Below are positions 31,078 through 39,694 of a DNA stretch of 54,936 nucleotides, piece after piece. The translations under genes and the position numbers were made by a program. The notes below the pieces were generated by a model, which searched no databases, was not told where the DNA came from, and was given only the letters and a program-made list of their open reading frames with translations. Where the stretch lies: assembly GCF_000686605.1 (NCBI RefSeq), contig NZ_JMLC01000014.1, forward strand, positions 1 through 54,936, read 5' to 3'. How positions within the stretch are numbered: position 1 is the stretch's first letter; every line of letters begins with the position of its first letter. This stretch comes from Streptococcus sobrinus DSM 20742 = ATCC 33478 (GTDB lineage Bacteria; Bacillota; Bacilli; Lactobacillales; Streptococcaceae).

Positions 31078-32173
31078 AATTTTTACTGATGTATTTTTCA
31101 ATGGAATAATCTTGAATATCTAATTGACCTCTTCGGCCAACTAGAAGGTTGACCAATTCCTTGGCAATCAGAGGACCTGTGGTTAGACCAGACGAGCCCA
31201 AGCCTGATGCTGCAAAGACACCTGTTAAGCCAGGGACTTGTCCATAAAAGGGAGAAAAGTCGCTAGTGTAGGCCCGAGTTCCCACTCGTTCCCGATACTG
31301 CTTGGCTTGAGCCAATATGGGCAGATAGGTCTGGGCCTCCTTTTCTAGTCCCTGCAAGGCCTGAGGGTCAGGTGTCAAATCATAACCCTGGTTATTTTCA
31401 TGGCTGGCTCCAACAGAAATCTGCCCTTCCTTAAAAGGAATGATGTCCAGTTCGCCTTCTGGCATGACAACAGGCAGGGCCTCGGTCGCAAAATCTGTAA
31501 AGTAATAGTCTCGCAACTGCCCCTTCTGCGGGCGAACATCCACTTGGTAACCAAGCGGTTGCAGGAGATTAGGGAGCCAGGCTCCCGTTGCCAACAGGAC
31601 CTGATCAAAGGTCTGACCCTCAATGAGGTAAGTACCATCGGCCAAGACTTGCAAACTGACCTTGGCTTTGACAACCTGACAGCCAGAAGCTCGCAGGAGG
31701 GTCTGAGTCAGATTGGCTCCTTCCACCCGGGCCCCACCTGAGGCATAGAGAAGTTGGTCAAAGCCCTGTAAATCAGGGAGCCGCTTGGCTACCTGAGCTT
31801 GGTTTAAAATCTCCAGCTGCCCAATCAAGGGAGATTCCTCCCGTCGTTTACTGGCTAGATCTTTTAATTCAGCCAACTTACTTGGGTCCCGCTTAAGCAG
31901 GTAGACGCCAGTCTGCTTATAGAAACTGCTATCCCAGCCGTCGGTCTGCAAGTTAGCTATCAGCTCTTGATAGAAATCAGCACCCAGACGAGCCATCTTA
32001 TACCACGCCTTATTGCGCCGCTTGGAAAACCAGGGACTGATTATCCCTGCTGCCGCCTTGGTGGCTTGGCCTTGGCCATGGTCAAAGACCGTTAGCTGAC
32101 AGTCTTTTTCTTTTGAAAGATAATAGGCAGCCGTTGCTCCGACAATGCCTGCCCCTACTACTGCAATTTTCAT
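31076..32173 (-). CDS. FAD-dependent D-amino-acid oxidase family protein
   Basis: 365 residues. DAO family (PF01266): dinucleotide-binding GAGIVGATAAYYLS at 7-20, and C-terminal GVFAASGLGSSGLTTGPLIAKEL, the FAD-contacting tail. The TRAYTSDFSPFYGQVPG segment is typical of glycine/D-amino-acid oxidases or dehydrogenases. The substrate is unknown. It follows the ZIP transporter gene with 7 bases and ends the operon. Confidence 0.88.
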   Translation of the reverse strand: MKIAVVGAGIVGATAAYYLSKEKDCQLTVFDHGQGQATKAAAGIISPWFSKRRNKAWYKMARLGADFYQELIANLQTDGWDSSFYKQTGVYLLKRDPSKLAELKDLASKRREESPLIGQLEILNQAQVAKRLPDLQGFDQLLYASGGARVEGANLTQTLLRASGCQVVKAKVSLQVLADGTYLIEGQTFDQVLLATGAWLPNLLQPLGYQVDVRPQKGQLRDYYFTDFATEALPVVMPEGELDIIPFKEGQISVGASHENNQGYDLTPDPQALQGLEKEAQTYLPILAQAKQYRERVGTRAYTSDFSPFYGQVPGLTGVFAASGLGSSGLTTGPLIAKELVNLLVGRRGQLDIQDYSIEKYISKN

Positions 32174-32180
32174 ATTTCTC

Positions 32181-33005
32181 CTAACCTAGGGCCACATCCA
32201 TGATCATCATAATCACAAAGCCCAGCATCAAACCCAGGGTAGCAATATCGGTATTGCCATTGGTCTGGGACTCGGGAATTAATTCTTCAACCACAACAAA
32301 AATCATGGCACCAGCCGCAAAGGAGAGGGCATAGGGAAGAATGGGCATCATGAGCATAACCAGACCAGCCCCCATGACCGCTCCGATGGGCTCAACAATA
32401 GCCGACATGGAGCCCAGATAAAAGGCCCGCAGTCGAGACTTGCCATCCGCCCGAATAGGAATGGACAGGGCAGCTCCCTCGGGAACATTCTGGAGACCAA
32501 TGCCGATAGCTAGGCCCAGGGCTCCCAAAAGAGCAGCTTGACTGGGATGGCCACCGGCTAGAGCTCCGAAGGTTACCCCAACTGCCAAGCCTTCTGGAAA
32601 ATTATGGATGGTAATGGCCAAGAAAAGCAGAGCCGTCTTAGACAATTTCTTTGGTGGCTGCAATCCCTCGGCTTGGCTGACATCCTCCTTGTCCAAATGC
32701 AGGTGGGGAACCAGAGCATCGATCAAACGAAGGGCCAATCCTCCCACCAAGAAACCGGCTGCTGCCGGAATCCAGGACCAGCTTCCATAATCGACCCTCG
32801 CATAGCTGATAGAAGGCTCCAAGAGCGACCAAAAAGAGGCGGCAATCATAATACCTGCTGCAAAACCCATCATGGTGTCCAAGAGCCTGCGACTTATAGT
32901 CTTAAAGAAGAAAACGATAGCCGCACCAAGAATAGTACAGCACCAAGTGAAAAGGCCTGCCAGAAGAGCCAGCAGAACAACATTTTGCGATAAAATCCAT
33001 TCCAT
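32181..33005 (-). CDS. ZIP-family divalent metal transporter
   Basis: 274 residues, eight predicted membrane helices. Metal-binding helix motifs HNFPEGLAVGV (TM4) and GLQNVPEGAALSI (TM5) are characteristic of ZIP proteins of the GufA/ZupT type. A His-containing loop (VPHLHLDKEDVSQAEG) lies between TM3 and TM4. It imports zinc or related metals. The start codon is 9 bases after the nif3-like stop. Confidence 0.92.
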   Translation of the reverse strand: MEWILSQNVVLLALLAGLFTWCCTILGAAIVFFFKTISRRLLDTMMGFAAGIMIAASFWSLLEPSISYARVDYGSWSWIPAAAGFLVGGLALRLIDALVPHLHLDKEDVSQAEGLQPPKKLSKTALLFLAITIHNFPEGLAVGVTFGALAGGHPSQAALLGALGLAIGIGLQNVPEGAALSIPIRADGKSRLRAFYLGSMSAIVEPIGAVMGAGLVMLMMPILPYALSFAAGAMIFVVVEELIPESQTNGNTDIATLGLMLGFVIMMIMDVALG

Positions 33006-33014
33006 ACCGGTCTC

Positions 33015-33803
33015 CTAAAGATGACTAAAGGGATTGGTGGATGCTTGACTGGGAATCAACTCTAGGTCCCAGCCCGCTTCTGTCTTCCAAGCCGTCATCT
33101 TTTCCAACAATTTTTCAATAAAGAGCACTTCGATATGGTGACCCGGATCAAGAGCCATCAGCCCATCCGTCAGCATATCCTGGGCGGTATGATAATAAAT
33201 GTCACCCGTGATATAGACTTGTGCCCCCTTAGCAAGGGCATCCTGATAGAAGCCTTGGCCACTGCCACCACAGATAGCCACTCGGCTAATAGTTGGATTG
33301 GCTCCATCGTAACGAACCAGCCTTATGCTATCCAAGCCAAAAACGGACTTGACTTTTTGGGCAAGGTCTTCCAAACTTTGGGGCTCAATCGATCCCACCC
33401 GACCGATGCCGTAGCCGCCAGAAGTCGGAGTCAAAATTTCTCTGTCCTTGATGCCTAGAAGGTCGCAGAACCAGTCATTGAGACCATCAGGAACAATGTC
33501 AATATTGGTATGACTGACATAGACTGCGATATCATGCTTGACCAGTTCTAAGAGAATATCATTTCGGGGACTGCTGGTCAAATCCTTGAGGGGACGAAAA
33601 ATGGGGGCGTGCTTGGTGACAATCAGGTCGACTCCTTTTTCGACGGCCTCAGCTACCGTATTTTCCCGTACGTCCAGAGTCACCATAAGCCGCTTGATGG
33701 TCTTGTCTAGGCTCCCAATTTGGAGACCAGAAATATCCCCCTCCATGGAGAGCTCTTGAGGGCAATAACTTTCATATTTATCGATAAATTCCTTAGCCTT
33801 CAT
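33015..33803 (-). CDS. Nif3-like dinuclear metal centre hexameric protein
   Basis: 262 residues, the short form without the PII-like insertion. Metal-ligand motifs: [34 protein letters not shown] and [14 protein letters not shown] (GHHxxE). It overlaps trmK by 11 bases, a pairing seen widely in Firmicutes. Function unresolved; GTP cyclohydrolase-like activity has been proposed for relatives. Confidence 0.93.
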   Translation of the reverse strand: MKAKEFIDKYESYCPQELSMEGDISGLQIGSLDKTIKRLMVTLDVRENTVAEAVEKGVDLIVTKHAPIFRPLKDLTSSPRNDILLELVKHDIAVYVSHTNIDIVPDGLNDWFCDLLGIKDREILTPTSGGYGIGRVGSIEPQSLEDLAQKVKSVFGLDSIRLVRYDGANPTISRVAICGGSGQGFYQDALAKGAQVYITGDIYYHTAQDMLTDGLMALDPGHHIEVLFIEKLLEKMTAWKTEAGWDLELIPSQASTNPFSHL

Positions 33804-34479
33804 CCTGAATGGCCTCCTTGATTGCTTGAATTCTTTCTTCTAGAGCCTGGCGGTCAGCTTGGTTGGCTTCTGGAATCTTGCTTAGAGCTACTTGCAATTT
33901 CTCCAGCTCCCTTTGCCATTTGGTCAGAAAGCCAGCTGATTTTTCTTCTAAATGCCGAGGCCCAAAGCGTTTCTCAAAGTCATTGAGAACTTGCTGACCA
34001 GGCTGGGCGACAATGATTTCATAGAATTTTCCTTTTTCGCTCATGACCTTTTCGGCAATGATTTTAAAACCGTGATCAGACAGCCAGGCCCGGACATCAT
34101 CCTCGCGATTATTGGGCTGGAGAACCAGACGCTCAAGGCCAGATAATTTTTCCTGACCAGCCGTCAAAATATCCGCAATTAAACGGCCACCCATGCCACA
34201 GATGGCAATGGTGGTCACCCCATCACTAGGCTCTAAGGCCTCAAGCCCATCTGCCAAACGGACCTGGATTTTCTGGTTCAAGCCAGCTGCTGTGACATTT
34301 TCCAGAGCGGACCTATAGGGACCTTGAACCACCTCGCTAGCGATAGCCTGACTAATCAGACCCTCTTGCAAGAGATGGATAGGCAGGTAGGCATGGTCGC
34401 TACCGACATCCAATAATTTAGCCCCCTGGGGAATGAAGTCTGCCACATCCAGCAGACGCTGTGAAATATTTGTTTCCAT
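33793..34479 (-). CDS. trmK: tRNA (adenine(22)-N1)-methyltransferase
   Basis: 228 residues. SAM-binding Rossmann motif [18 protein letters not shown] near residues 18-35 and the catalytic-loop sequence [14 protein letters not shown], both TrmK signatures; a C-terminal helical tail follows. It methylates N1 of A22 in the D-arm of tRNA. The minus strand reads TGCTATAAT, seven bases (AGGGCTT), then ATG, so the gene appears to have its own promoter and a leaderless or near-leaderless start, although AGGG could act as a partial ribosome site if transcription began upstream. Confidence 0.93.
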   Translation of the reverse strand: METNISQRLLDVADFIPQGAKLLDVGSDHAYLPIHLLQEGLISQAIASEVVQGPYRSALENVTAAGLNQKIQVRLADGLEALEPSDGVTTIAICGMGGRLIADILTAGQEKLSGLERLVLQPNNREDDVRAWLSDHGFKIIAEKVMSEKGKFYEIIVAQPGQQVLNDFEKRFGPRHLEEKSAGFLTKWQRELEKLQVALSKIPEANQADRQALEERIQAIKEAIQDEG

Positions 34480-34486
34480 AAGCCCT

Positions 34487-34495
34487 ATTATAGCA
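34487..34495 (-). promoter_or_regulatory. Extended -10 box abutting trmK
   Basis: TGCTATAAT on the minus strand, seven bases before the ATG at 34479. No good -35 is visible. Confidence 0.55.
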
Positions 34496-34560
34496 GAAAA
34501 ACTGGCGTCTGCCCCCCTTCATTTTTGCCAGAAATATCCCCTGACTCTGATAACTCCTAG

Positions 34561-34596
34561 CAAAAAAGGCCGAACACTACTTTGGGTTCAGACCTT
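34561..34596 (-). terminator. Terminator after dnaD
   Basis: Minus-strand stem AAGG-CTGAAC / GTTCGG-CCTT around a 13-base loop, then TTTTTTG. It separates metA-dnaD from trmK. Confidence 0.8.
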
Positions 34597-34605
34597 GTTC
34601 AACTA

Positions 34606-35298
34606 TTATTCTCGCTCATTCCAAAGGTTCATGGCATTGAGGAAATCATCCGATACCTGAACCTTGCTTGGATTGGCCTGGTCTCGCTCTTGGCGACGTT
34701 CTTCAATCTGTCGAACCGTGGTAATGCCGTCACGAGTCCAGCGCCGTAAAATAGCCGTCAAATACTTCCAATTGCGCTTGCTGTTGAAAATACTTTCCTT
34801 TAGGGCCTCCCGAATCAAGTCAGGGCTAAGACCATCCTCACGCACATACTTTTGCAGGTCTTCCAATTCAAAAGGCGTCAGCATCCAGCCCGATTTTTCA
34901 AAATCATTAATCAGAGCTTGCAGGTCATTGGCATTGTCAAGCGGAGCTAACGGAGTTTGAGCCCCCTGATCATCCTGATTCAGCAGGTCATCCAAACGCT
35001 GGAGCACCGGACTGGCATCAAAAATAATATCGGTCTCACCATCCAGTTCAATCGTCTTCATGACCAAGAGCTCTTGATTGGTCAGATTGGAAATGGCTTG
35101 ATTAACCTCTGCTACGGTCTTCCCTAAAGCATCTGCTACCCGACTGGAAGGCATCTCATCTATCTTGGTCGTATTTTGCAGATAGAAAAATTGCCAGACC
35201 AGATAATCATCGGCGGTTGAAAATATATCTTTAAAATGAAAGAGCAGGCTACTTGGCAGAACCAAGTTGCCCTTTTGATAATTGTCTAGAAAAGTCAT
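34606..35298 (-). CDS. dnaD: DnaD-domain replication protein
   Basis: 230 residues. N-terminal winged-helix part (about 1-100; LPSSLLFHFKDIFSTADDYLVWQFFYL) and C-terminal DnaD/DnaB2 domain (about 135-200) with the YLTAILRRW (YxxxILxxW) motif. DnaD helps open oriC or reload helicase at stalled forks in Firmicutes. It begins 9 bases after metA, so it depends on the metA promoter unless an internal one exists. A methionine-controlled promoter driving dnaD is notable. Confidence 0.93.
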   Translation of the reverse strand: MTFLDNYQKGNLVLPSSLLFHFKDIFSTADDYLVWQFFYLQNTTKIDEMPSSRVADALGKTVAEVNQAISNLTNQELLVMKTIELDGETDIIFDASPVLQRLDDLLNQDDQGAQTPLAPLDNANDLQALINDFEKSGWMLTPFELEDLQKYVREDGLSPDLIREALKESIFNSKRNWKYLTAILRRWTRDGITTVRQIEERRQERDQANPSKVQVSDDFLNAMNLWNERE

Positions 35299-35307
35299 AG
35301 TTCCTCT

Positions 35308-36252
35308 TTATAAATAACCGTAAAAACTGTTCCTATCTTCCAAGTCCTCCAGCCGATAAGGGGTTTCTTGGTAGACAGCATAGTTTAGCCAATTGGTGAA
35401 GAAGGTCGATGCCGCCAAACTCCAACGTAGCTGGGGCTGCTGACTTGGCTGACCTTGGGGGAAATAGTTGACCGGCAGACTTGGATCCTTGTGGGCCTTT
35501 AAATCTCGCTGGTACTCTCGCTTGAGAGTGTCACGGTCGTATTCCAGATGGCCAAAACTGTAGACCTCCCGCAGGTCACGACTAGCCAAAATAGAAAGAC
35601 CCACTTCTTCTCCCTTGGCCAGGATTTGCAGATTTGTCTTAGCCCTAATATCTGTCTCCGTCACTTGAGTATGACGGGAATGAGGCGATAGGAAGCTATC
35701 ATCAAAGCCCCTCAAGAGAGGTGAAAAATGTTCCACCACTTCTTGATGATAAATCCCCGATAGCTTGTGGTCCATGAGGACCTTGTCAACCCCGTAGCGG
35801 TAATAAAGGCCAGCTTGAGCTCCCCAACAAAGGTGCAAGGTCGAATAGACATGGGTCTTGGCCCAGTCAAAAATCTGACAGAGTTCCTGCCAATAATCCA
35901 CCTGCTCAAATGCTAGGGTTTCCACCGGTGCCCCCGTAATAATCAAACCATCAAAATAGTCTTCCTTGACATCTTCAAAGGTCTTATAAAAGTTTTCCAA
36001 ATACTCAGGTTTGGTATTTTTTGACTGATGACTAGTAGTGTAGATAAAGTCCAGCTTAATCTGTAGAGGTGTGTTGGACAGATAGCGTAACAGCTGAGTC
36101 TCCGTCGCCTCCTTGGTGGGCATGAGGTTGAGAATCAAAACCTTGATCGGCCGAATATCCTGCCCCCTGGCCCTGGTATCGTCCATGACAAAGATATTCT
36201 CATTCTTTAAAATATCAACGGCTGGCAATTTTTTATTGAGCGTAATTGGCAT
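35308..36252 (-). CDS. metA: Homoserine O-acetyltransferase (MetA type)
   Basis: 314 residues. Acylates homoserine, the first step of methionine synthesis. The catalytic Cys142 ([14 protein letters not shown]), His235 and Glu237 (SFGHLEYDR) are at the canonical positions. Residue 111 is Glu ([11 protein letters not shown]); in characterised MetA enzymes Glu111 gives acetyl-CoA and Gly111 succinyl-CoA specificity, so this should make O-acetylhomoserine despite the common 'succinyltransferase' name. That agrees with metY nearby. The promoter carries a MET-box-like site. Confidence 0.95.
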   Translation of the reverse strand: MPITLNKKLPAVDILKNENIFVMDDTRARGQDIRPIKVLILNLMPTKEATETQLLRYLSNTPLQIKLDFIYTTSHQSKNTKPEYLENFYKTFEDVKEDYFDGLIITGAPVETLAFEQVDYWQELCQIFDWAKTHVYSTLHLCWGAQAGLYYRYGVDKVLMDHKLSGIYHQEVVEHFSPLLRGFDDSFLSPHSRHTQVTETDIRAKTNLQILAKGEEVGLSILASRDLREVYSFGHLEYDRDTLKREYQRDLKAHKDPSLPVNYFPQGQPSQQPQLRWSLAASTFFTNWLNYAVYQETPYRLEDLEDRNSFYGYL

Positions 36253-36268
36253 GAAAATACCCCCATTC

Positions 36269-36291
36269 TATAATAGATTACCTCTATTATA
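36269..36291 (-). promoter_or_regulatory. Perfect inverted repeat over the metA -10
   Basis: TATAATAGA and TCTATTATA, perfect 9-bp arms with a 5-base spacer. The first arm contains the -10 TATAAT, so the repeat spans -10 to about +10. It may be an operator or a leader hairpin. Confidence 0.6.
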
Positions 36292-36314
36292 AAACATGGG
36301 GATAGGCTTTTCAA
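36286..36314 (-). promoter_or_regulatory. Promoter of metA-dnaD
   Basis: Minus strand TTGAAA (36314-36309), 17 bases, TATAAT (36291-36286). Confidence 0.8.
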
Positions 36315-36336
36315 ATAGAACTTCTCTAGGCTGGGC

Positions 36337-36353
36337 TATAACTAGAATCTATA
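36337..36353 (-). promoter_or_regulatory. MET-box-like site upstream of metA
   Basis: TATAGATTCTAGTTATA on the minus strand: 17 bp, 13 of 17 matches to the streptococcal MetR/MtaR consensus TATAGTTTSAAACTATA as I recall it. It is 22 bases upstream of the -35, a position suited to a LysR-type activator. Confidence 0.6.
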
Positions 36354-36357
36354 GCTT

Positions 36358-36427
36358 CTACTCAATGCAAACCCAAATAGGATGGATCTACTTCGCTCCT
36401 CAAATCTTGAGATTTTCCAAACGTACT
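36358..36427. repeat. Possible degenerate small repeat next to apt
   Basis: Begins CTACTCAATGCAAACCC and ends GATTTTCCAAACGTACT, resembling in inverted order the ends of the element at 47354-47437. Divergent; low confidence. Confidence 0.25.
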
Positions 36428-36944
36428 AGCCTGGGAAGTTCATCAAGATTTTACTATCGTATCCTTCAATAGCCTTGCGGCCATCAAGACCATCCAATTC
36501 AATCAGGAAGGCACAGCCAGCAACGATACCACCCAGACGTTCAACCATCTCAATGGTAGCCTTAACCGTACCACCAGTTGCCAGAAGGTCATCAACAATC
36601 AGCACCCTTTGACCTGGCTTAATGGCATCTGCATGCATGGTCAAAGTATCAATGCCGTACTCTTTTTGGTAGTCAGCAGAGATGACATCACGAGGCAATT
36701 TGCCTGGCTTACGGACTGGAGCGAAACCAACTCCCAATTCATAAGCAACAGGACACCCCACAATGAAACCACGGGCTTCAGGGCCAACAATCATATCAAT
36801 CTTCTTGTCACTAGCGTATTGGACAATTTCCCGAACCGCATAGCTGTAGGCTGGACCATCTGCCATCAAGGGTGTGATGTCACGGAAGGTAATGCCTTCT
36901 TTGGGGTAATTTTCAATTGATGCAATGTACTTATTTAAATCCAT
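36426..36944 (-). CDS. apt: Adenine phosphoribosyltransferase
   Basis: 172 residues from the ATG at 36944; the frame runs further upstream without support, past a TATAAT at 36993-36988. Salvages adenine to AMP with PRPP. The PRPP-binding motif is [13 protein letters not shown] (about 118-130), and [18 protein letters not shown] and [11 protein letters not shown] are family signatures. The ribosome site is weak (AGAAAGAAC). Confidence 0.96.
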   Translation of the reverse strand: MDLNKYIASIENYPKEGITFRDITPLMADGPAYSYAVREIVQYASDKKIDMIVGPEARGFIVGCPVAYELGVGFAPVRKPGKLPRDVISADYQKEYGIDTLTMHADAIKPGQRVLIVDDLLATGGTVKATIEMVERLGGIVAGCAFLIELDGLDGRKAIEGYDSKILMNFPG

Positions 36945-36987
36945 AATGTTCTTTCTAGTGGCTTTCCGCCAAAATGTTTTACAGTTC

Positions 36988-36993
36988 ATTATA
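36988..36993 (-). promoter_or_regulatory. -10 box of apt
   Basis: TGCTATAAT on the minus strand about 44 bases before the apt start; no strong -35, but an extended -10. Confidence 0.6.
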
Positions 36994-37068
36994 GCACAAA
37001 TCGAACAGAATGGTCTGAGAGACTTATTGAAATCTTGGCAGTTGAGACTGAACACTTTGGCATTAGAA

Positions 37069-37106
37069 AAGCCCAGTACAGATTTGTCTGGGCTTGGATT
37101 TTTTAG
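37069..37106. terminator. Terminator after the cyclase-family gene
   Basis: Stem AAGCCCAG/CTGGGCTT with loop TACAGATTTGT. T-rich on both sides (minus-strand TTTTC; plus-strand TTTTTTAG), so possibly bidirectional. Confidence 0.75.
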
Positions 37107-37194
37107 TCTAATTTGTCTAAGACAAGAGTTAACACCCATGAGAACCCTATCTCACTCACAAAATGTGGTACCTTTGAAGATTACCTATAAAACA

Positions 37195-37932
37195 CTACTC
37201 TTCAACATAGGCGATAGCCCGAACTGGTGAGCCAGTAGCCTTTTCCCAGTGGGGATAGGCGATGGCGATGAAACTGCCTTTGGCTGGGACTTGGTCTAGG
37301 TTGGCCATCACTTCCAGCTGGTAGATGCCTTGCTCCAGCAGGTAGTACTCATTGAGCAGGGCACCATTCTTGGCTGCCGTCTGACCGCTATCTGTATCTA
37401 GGGTTTCATGACCCAGAGCCTTGACCGCTCTCTCTTTAATCAGAAATTCGATAGCTTCTCGGCTCCAGCCTGGAGTTTCCTGTGTGCCTTGAGCATTGAG
37501 GTTGCGGATTGCATCTTGGTCCGGCCACCTCTTTGACCAATCGCTCCGAAAGGCGACAAAGGCTCCAGCCTCGATCTTGCCATGTTCTTCCTCGAAGGCC
37601 AAGACATCATCCACCTTTAATTCATAATTAGGATCTTGGGCAACTTTTTCCGATAAATCAATAACATAGAGGGGCAGGAAAAGCTCTTCCAAGGGCAATT
37701 CGTCCAACCACTTACCACCTTCCACAAAATGGATCGGGGCATCAATGTGGGTGCCATATTGCCCTACAACCGTAAACTGCTGGACATGGAAACCATCCTT
37801 GAGGGTGAAGATGTCCTTTTTTTCCAGAGCCGGTAAGGCAGGAAAATGGGGACTGCTTTCGGAAATCTGATGGGTCAAATCTACTAATTTTGCCTTCTTA
37901 AAGGCCTTAAAAGCGTCACTCAAACTTACCAT
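37195..37932 (-). CDS. Cyclase-family (kynurenine formamidase-like) hydrolase
   Basis: 245 residues, PF04199. The metal-binding HxGTHxDxPxH-type motif is YGTHIDAPIHFVEGG (about 59-73), preceded by LVDLTHQISESSPHFP, the typical N-terminus. Family members hydrolyse N-formylkynurenine or related amides. No tryptophan-degradation genes are nearby, so the substrate is open. Strong GGAGG ribosome site; own terminator. Confidence 0.88.
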   Translation of the reverse strand: MVSLSDAFKAFKKAKLVDLTHQISESSPHFPALPALEKKDIFTLKDGFHVQQFTVVGQYGTHIDAPIHFVEGGKWLDELPLEELFLPLYVIDLSEKVAQDPNYELKVDDVLAFEEEHGKIEAGAFVAFRSDWSKRWPDQDAIRNLNAQGTQETPGWSREAIEFLIKERAVKALGHETLDTDSGQTAAKNGALLNEYYLLEQGIYQLEVMANLDQVPAKGSFIAIAYPHWEKATGSPVRAIAYVEE

Positions 37933-37959
37933 ATAAATACCTCCAAACTTAAGGCCAAT

Positions 37960-38150
37960 CTAGTGTCTGTCTCAGATCTGTTTGAAAATCTAACTCATAT
38001 CTTACCTAGAGACTCGAGGACCTAAAATAATTTTTCCAAAGCCTAACTCAAATTCATTTTAGAACTTTGCTCAAATCGCTCCCAAGTCCTGACTCAAATT
38101 CAATTGAAAGTCTGTCTTAGATGTTATCAAGGGCCTGACTCAAGTCGGCA
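37960..38150. repeat. Degenerate tandem repeats running into the metY 3' end
   Basis: CCTAACTCAAATTCATTT (38042), CCTGACTCAAATTCAATT (about 38088) and CCTGACTCAAGTCGGCAATC (about 38134, inside metY) are spaced about 45 bases. GTCTGTCTCAGATCT (near 37969) and GTCTGTCTTAGATGT (near 38110) are a second similar pair. The gap seems built from decayed copies of the end of metY. Confidence 0.4.
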
Positions 38151-39397
38151 ATCAAATCATCGATATTCTCTAAACCGATAGAGAGGCGGATTTGATTTTG
38201 ACTGATACCGCAGGCTGCTAGATCGGCATCGGATAGCTGGCCGTGGGTCGTTGTCGCTGGGTGAACCACTAAGGATTTGGCATCCGCAACATTAGCCAGG
38301 TCGGAGAAAATTTCTAAGCTATCAATGACTGCTCTAGCTTCTTTACTGCCTCCCTTGACATGGAAGGTAAAGATAGAGCCTGCTCCCTTAGGCAGATATT
38401 TTTTCGCCAAGTCGTAATAGGGACTGGATGGCAGGCCAGGATAATTGACCTTCTCAACCTTGGGATGATTTTCCAAGAAATCCACAATCTTCTTGGTGTT
38501 TTCCAAATGACGGTCAACCCGCAAGGAGAGGGTTTCTAGGCCTTGGAGAAGCAAGAAGGCATTGAAAGGCGACAAACAAGCGCCGAGGTCACGCAAAAGC
38601 TGGGTCCGCACAGCGGTCACATAAGCGGCTGCTCCAACGTCTCGGGTATAGCTGAGATTGTGGTAGGATGGGTCCTCATCAACAAACTGCGGGAATTTGC
38701 CAGAAGTCTCCCAGTCAAAGCGACCGCTATCAACGATGACACCACCGATAGACGTTCCGTGACCACCGATGAATTTGGTGGCAGAATGGACGGCAATATC
38801 TGCTCCATGGTCAAAAACATTGATTAAATATGGGGTAGCAAAGGTGTTGTCAATAACCAGAGGAACCTTGTGGTCGTGGGCAATTTTCGCCACGGCCTCA
38901 ATGTCCGGAATATTGATGAGAGGATTTCCCAGAGTCTCAATCAGAACCAACTTGGTATTGTCCTGGAGTGCTCCTGCCACTTTTTCCAGATTGTCAACAT
39001 TGACAAAGCTAGTGGTAATCCCGTAGCGGGGCAGGGTTTCCTTGAGCAAATTGAAGGTACCACCGTAAAGGGTGGTAGCGGCTACCACATGATCACCGGT
39101 ATGGGCCAGGGCCAGTATACTGTAGGTGATGGCTGCCATACCAGAAGCTGTCGCGACAGCTCCCACGCCCTTTTCCAAGGCTGCCATGCGTTCTTCAAAG
39201 ACAGCTACGGTCGGATTGGTAATGCGGGAATAGATATTGGCTGGCTGACGCAGGGCAAAAATGTCCTCAGCTGCTTGGGCATCATCAAAGACATAGGAAG
39301 TCGTCTGGTAAATAGGCACAGCCCGAGACTTGGTGTCCGAATCAATGGGCTGGCCAGCGTGGAGTTGCAGGGTTTCAAATGAGTAATCTTTGGTCAT
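38117..39397 (-). CDS. metY: O-acetylhomoserine aminocarboxypropyltransferase (sulfhydrylase)
   Basis: 426 residues. PLP enzyme of the Cys/Met metabolism class making homocysteine from O-acetylhomoserine and sulfide. PLP lysine in VHSATKFIGGHGTSIGG; FETLQLHAGQPIDSDTKSRAVP and YSRITNPTVAVFEERMAALE are signature segments, and the roughly 425-residue length with the central insertion fits MetY rather than the roughly 380-residue MetB/MetC. MetA with Glu111 supplies its substrate. The gene has its own promoter with a MET-box-like site. Confidence 0.95.
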   Translation of the reverse strand: MTKDYSFETLQLHAGQPIDSDTKSRAVPIYQTTSYVFDDAQAAEDIFALRQPANIYSRITNPTVAVFEERMAALEKGVGAVATASGMAAITYSILALAHTGDHVVAATTLYGGTFNLLKETLPRYGITTSFVNVDNLEKVAGALQDNTKLVLIETLGNPLINIPDIEAVAKIAHDHKVPLVIDNTFATPYLINVFDHGADIAVHSATKFIGGHGTSIGGVIVDSGRFDWETSGKFPQFVDEDPSYHNLSYTRDVGAAAYVTAVRTQLLRDLGACLSPFNAFLLLQGLETLSLRVDRHLENTKKIVDFLENHPKVEKVNYPGLPSSPYYDLAKKYLPKGAGSIFTFHVKGGSKEARAVIDSLEIFSDLANVADAKSLVVHPATTTHGQLSDADLAACGISQNQIRLSIGLENIDDLIADLSQALDNI

Positions 39398-39427
39398 GAG
39401 TTCTCTCCTATCTGATAAATTATTACT

Positions 39428-39457
39428 ATTTTACACCTAAAACTTTCTCCAAGCCAA
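39428..39457 (-). promoter_or_regulatory. Promoter of metY
   Basis: Minus strand TTGGCT (39457-39452), 18 bases, TAAAAT (39433-39428). Confidence 0.65.
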
Positions 39458-39478
39458 TAGTTATCTAAGCAAAAAGGT

Positions 39479-39495
39479 TATAGCTGGGGGCTATA
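39479..39495 (-). promoter_or_regulatory. MET-box-like site upstream of metY
   Basis: 17 bp TATAGC...GCTATA palindrome with a G/C centre (TATAGCCCCCAGCTATA on the minus strand). Outer TATAG/CTATA match the MET-box; the centre does not. It lies 21 bases upstream of the -35, almost the same spacing as at metA. Confidence 0.5.
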
Positions 39496-39654
39496 GCTTT
39501 CGAAGAAGTCGGCTGGCCATGGCTAGATCAAATGGCCCCCATCTTGAGGAAGAACTGGTGCAAGGCTAACTAGTCCATAGCCTGGGGAGGGACATGGCAC
39601 GGACAAAGGGCCACATCCTCAGGAATGGAGATACCAATTCGAAGAGTCTGAAAT
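39496..39654. other. Intergenic stretch between metY and pcrA
   Basis: About 160 bases upstream of the metY control region with no gene, repeat or promoter that I can support. Confidence 0.5.
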
Positions 39655-39688
39655 AGACAAAAACTCCACCCGACTGGGCAGAGTTTGG
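39655..39688 (-). terminator. Terminator of pcrA
   Basis: Minus-strand stem AAACTC-GCCC / GGGT-GAGTTT region with loop AGTC, followed by TTTTTG, just after the pcrA stop. Confidence 0.82.
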
Positions 39689-39694
39689 AATTAT

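Noticed and set aside
36945..37139. N-terminal extension of apt
   Set aside because: The extension crosses the promoter and a terminator hairpin and lacks homology to apt; the start at 36944 gives the normal 172-residue length.
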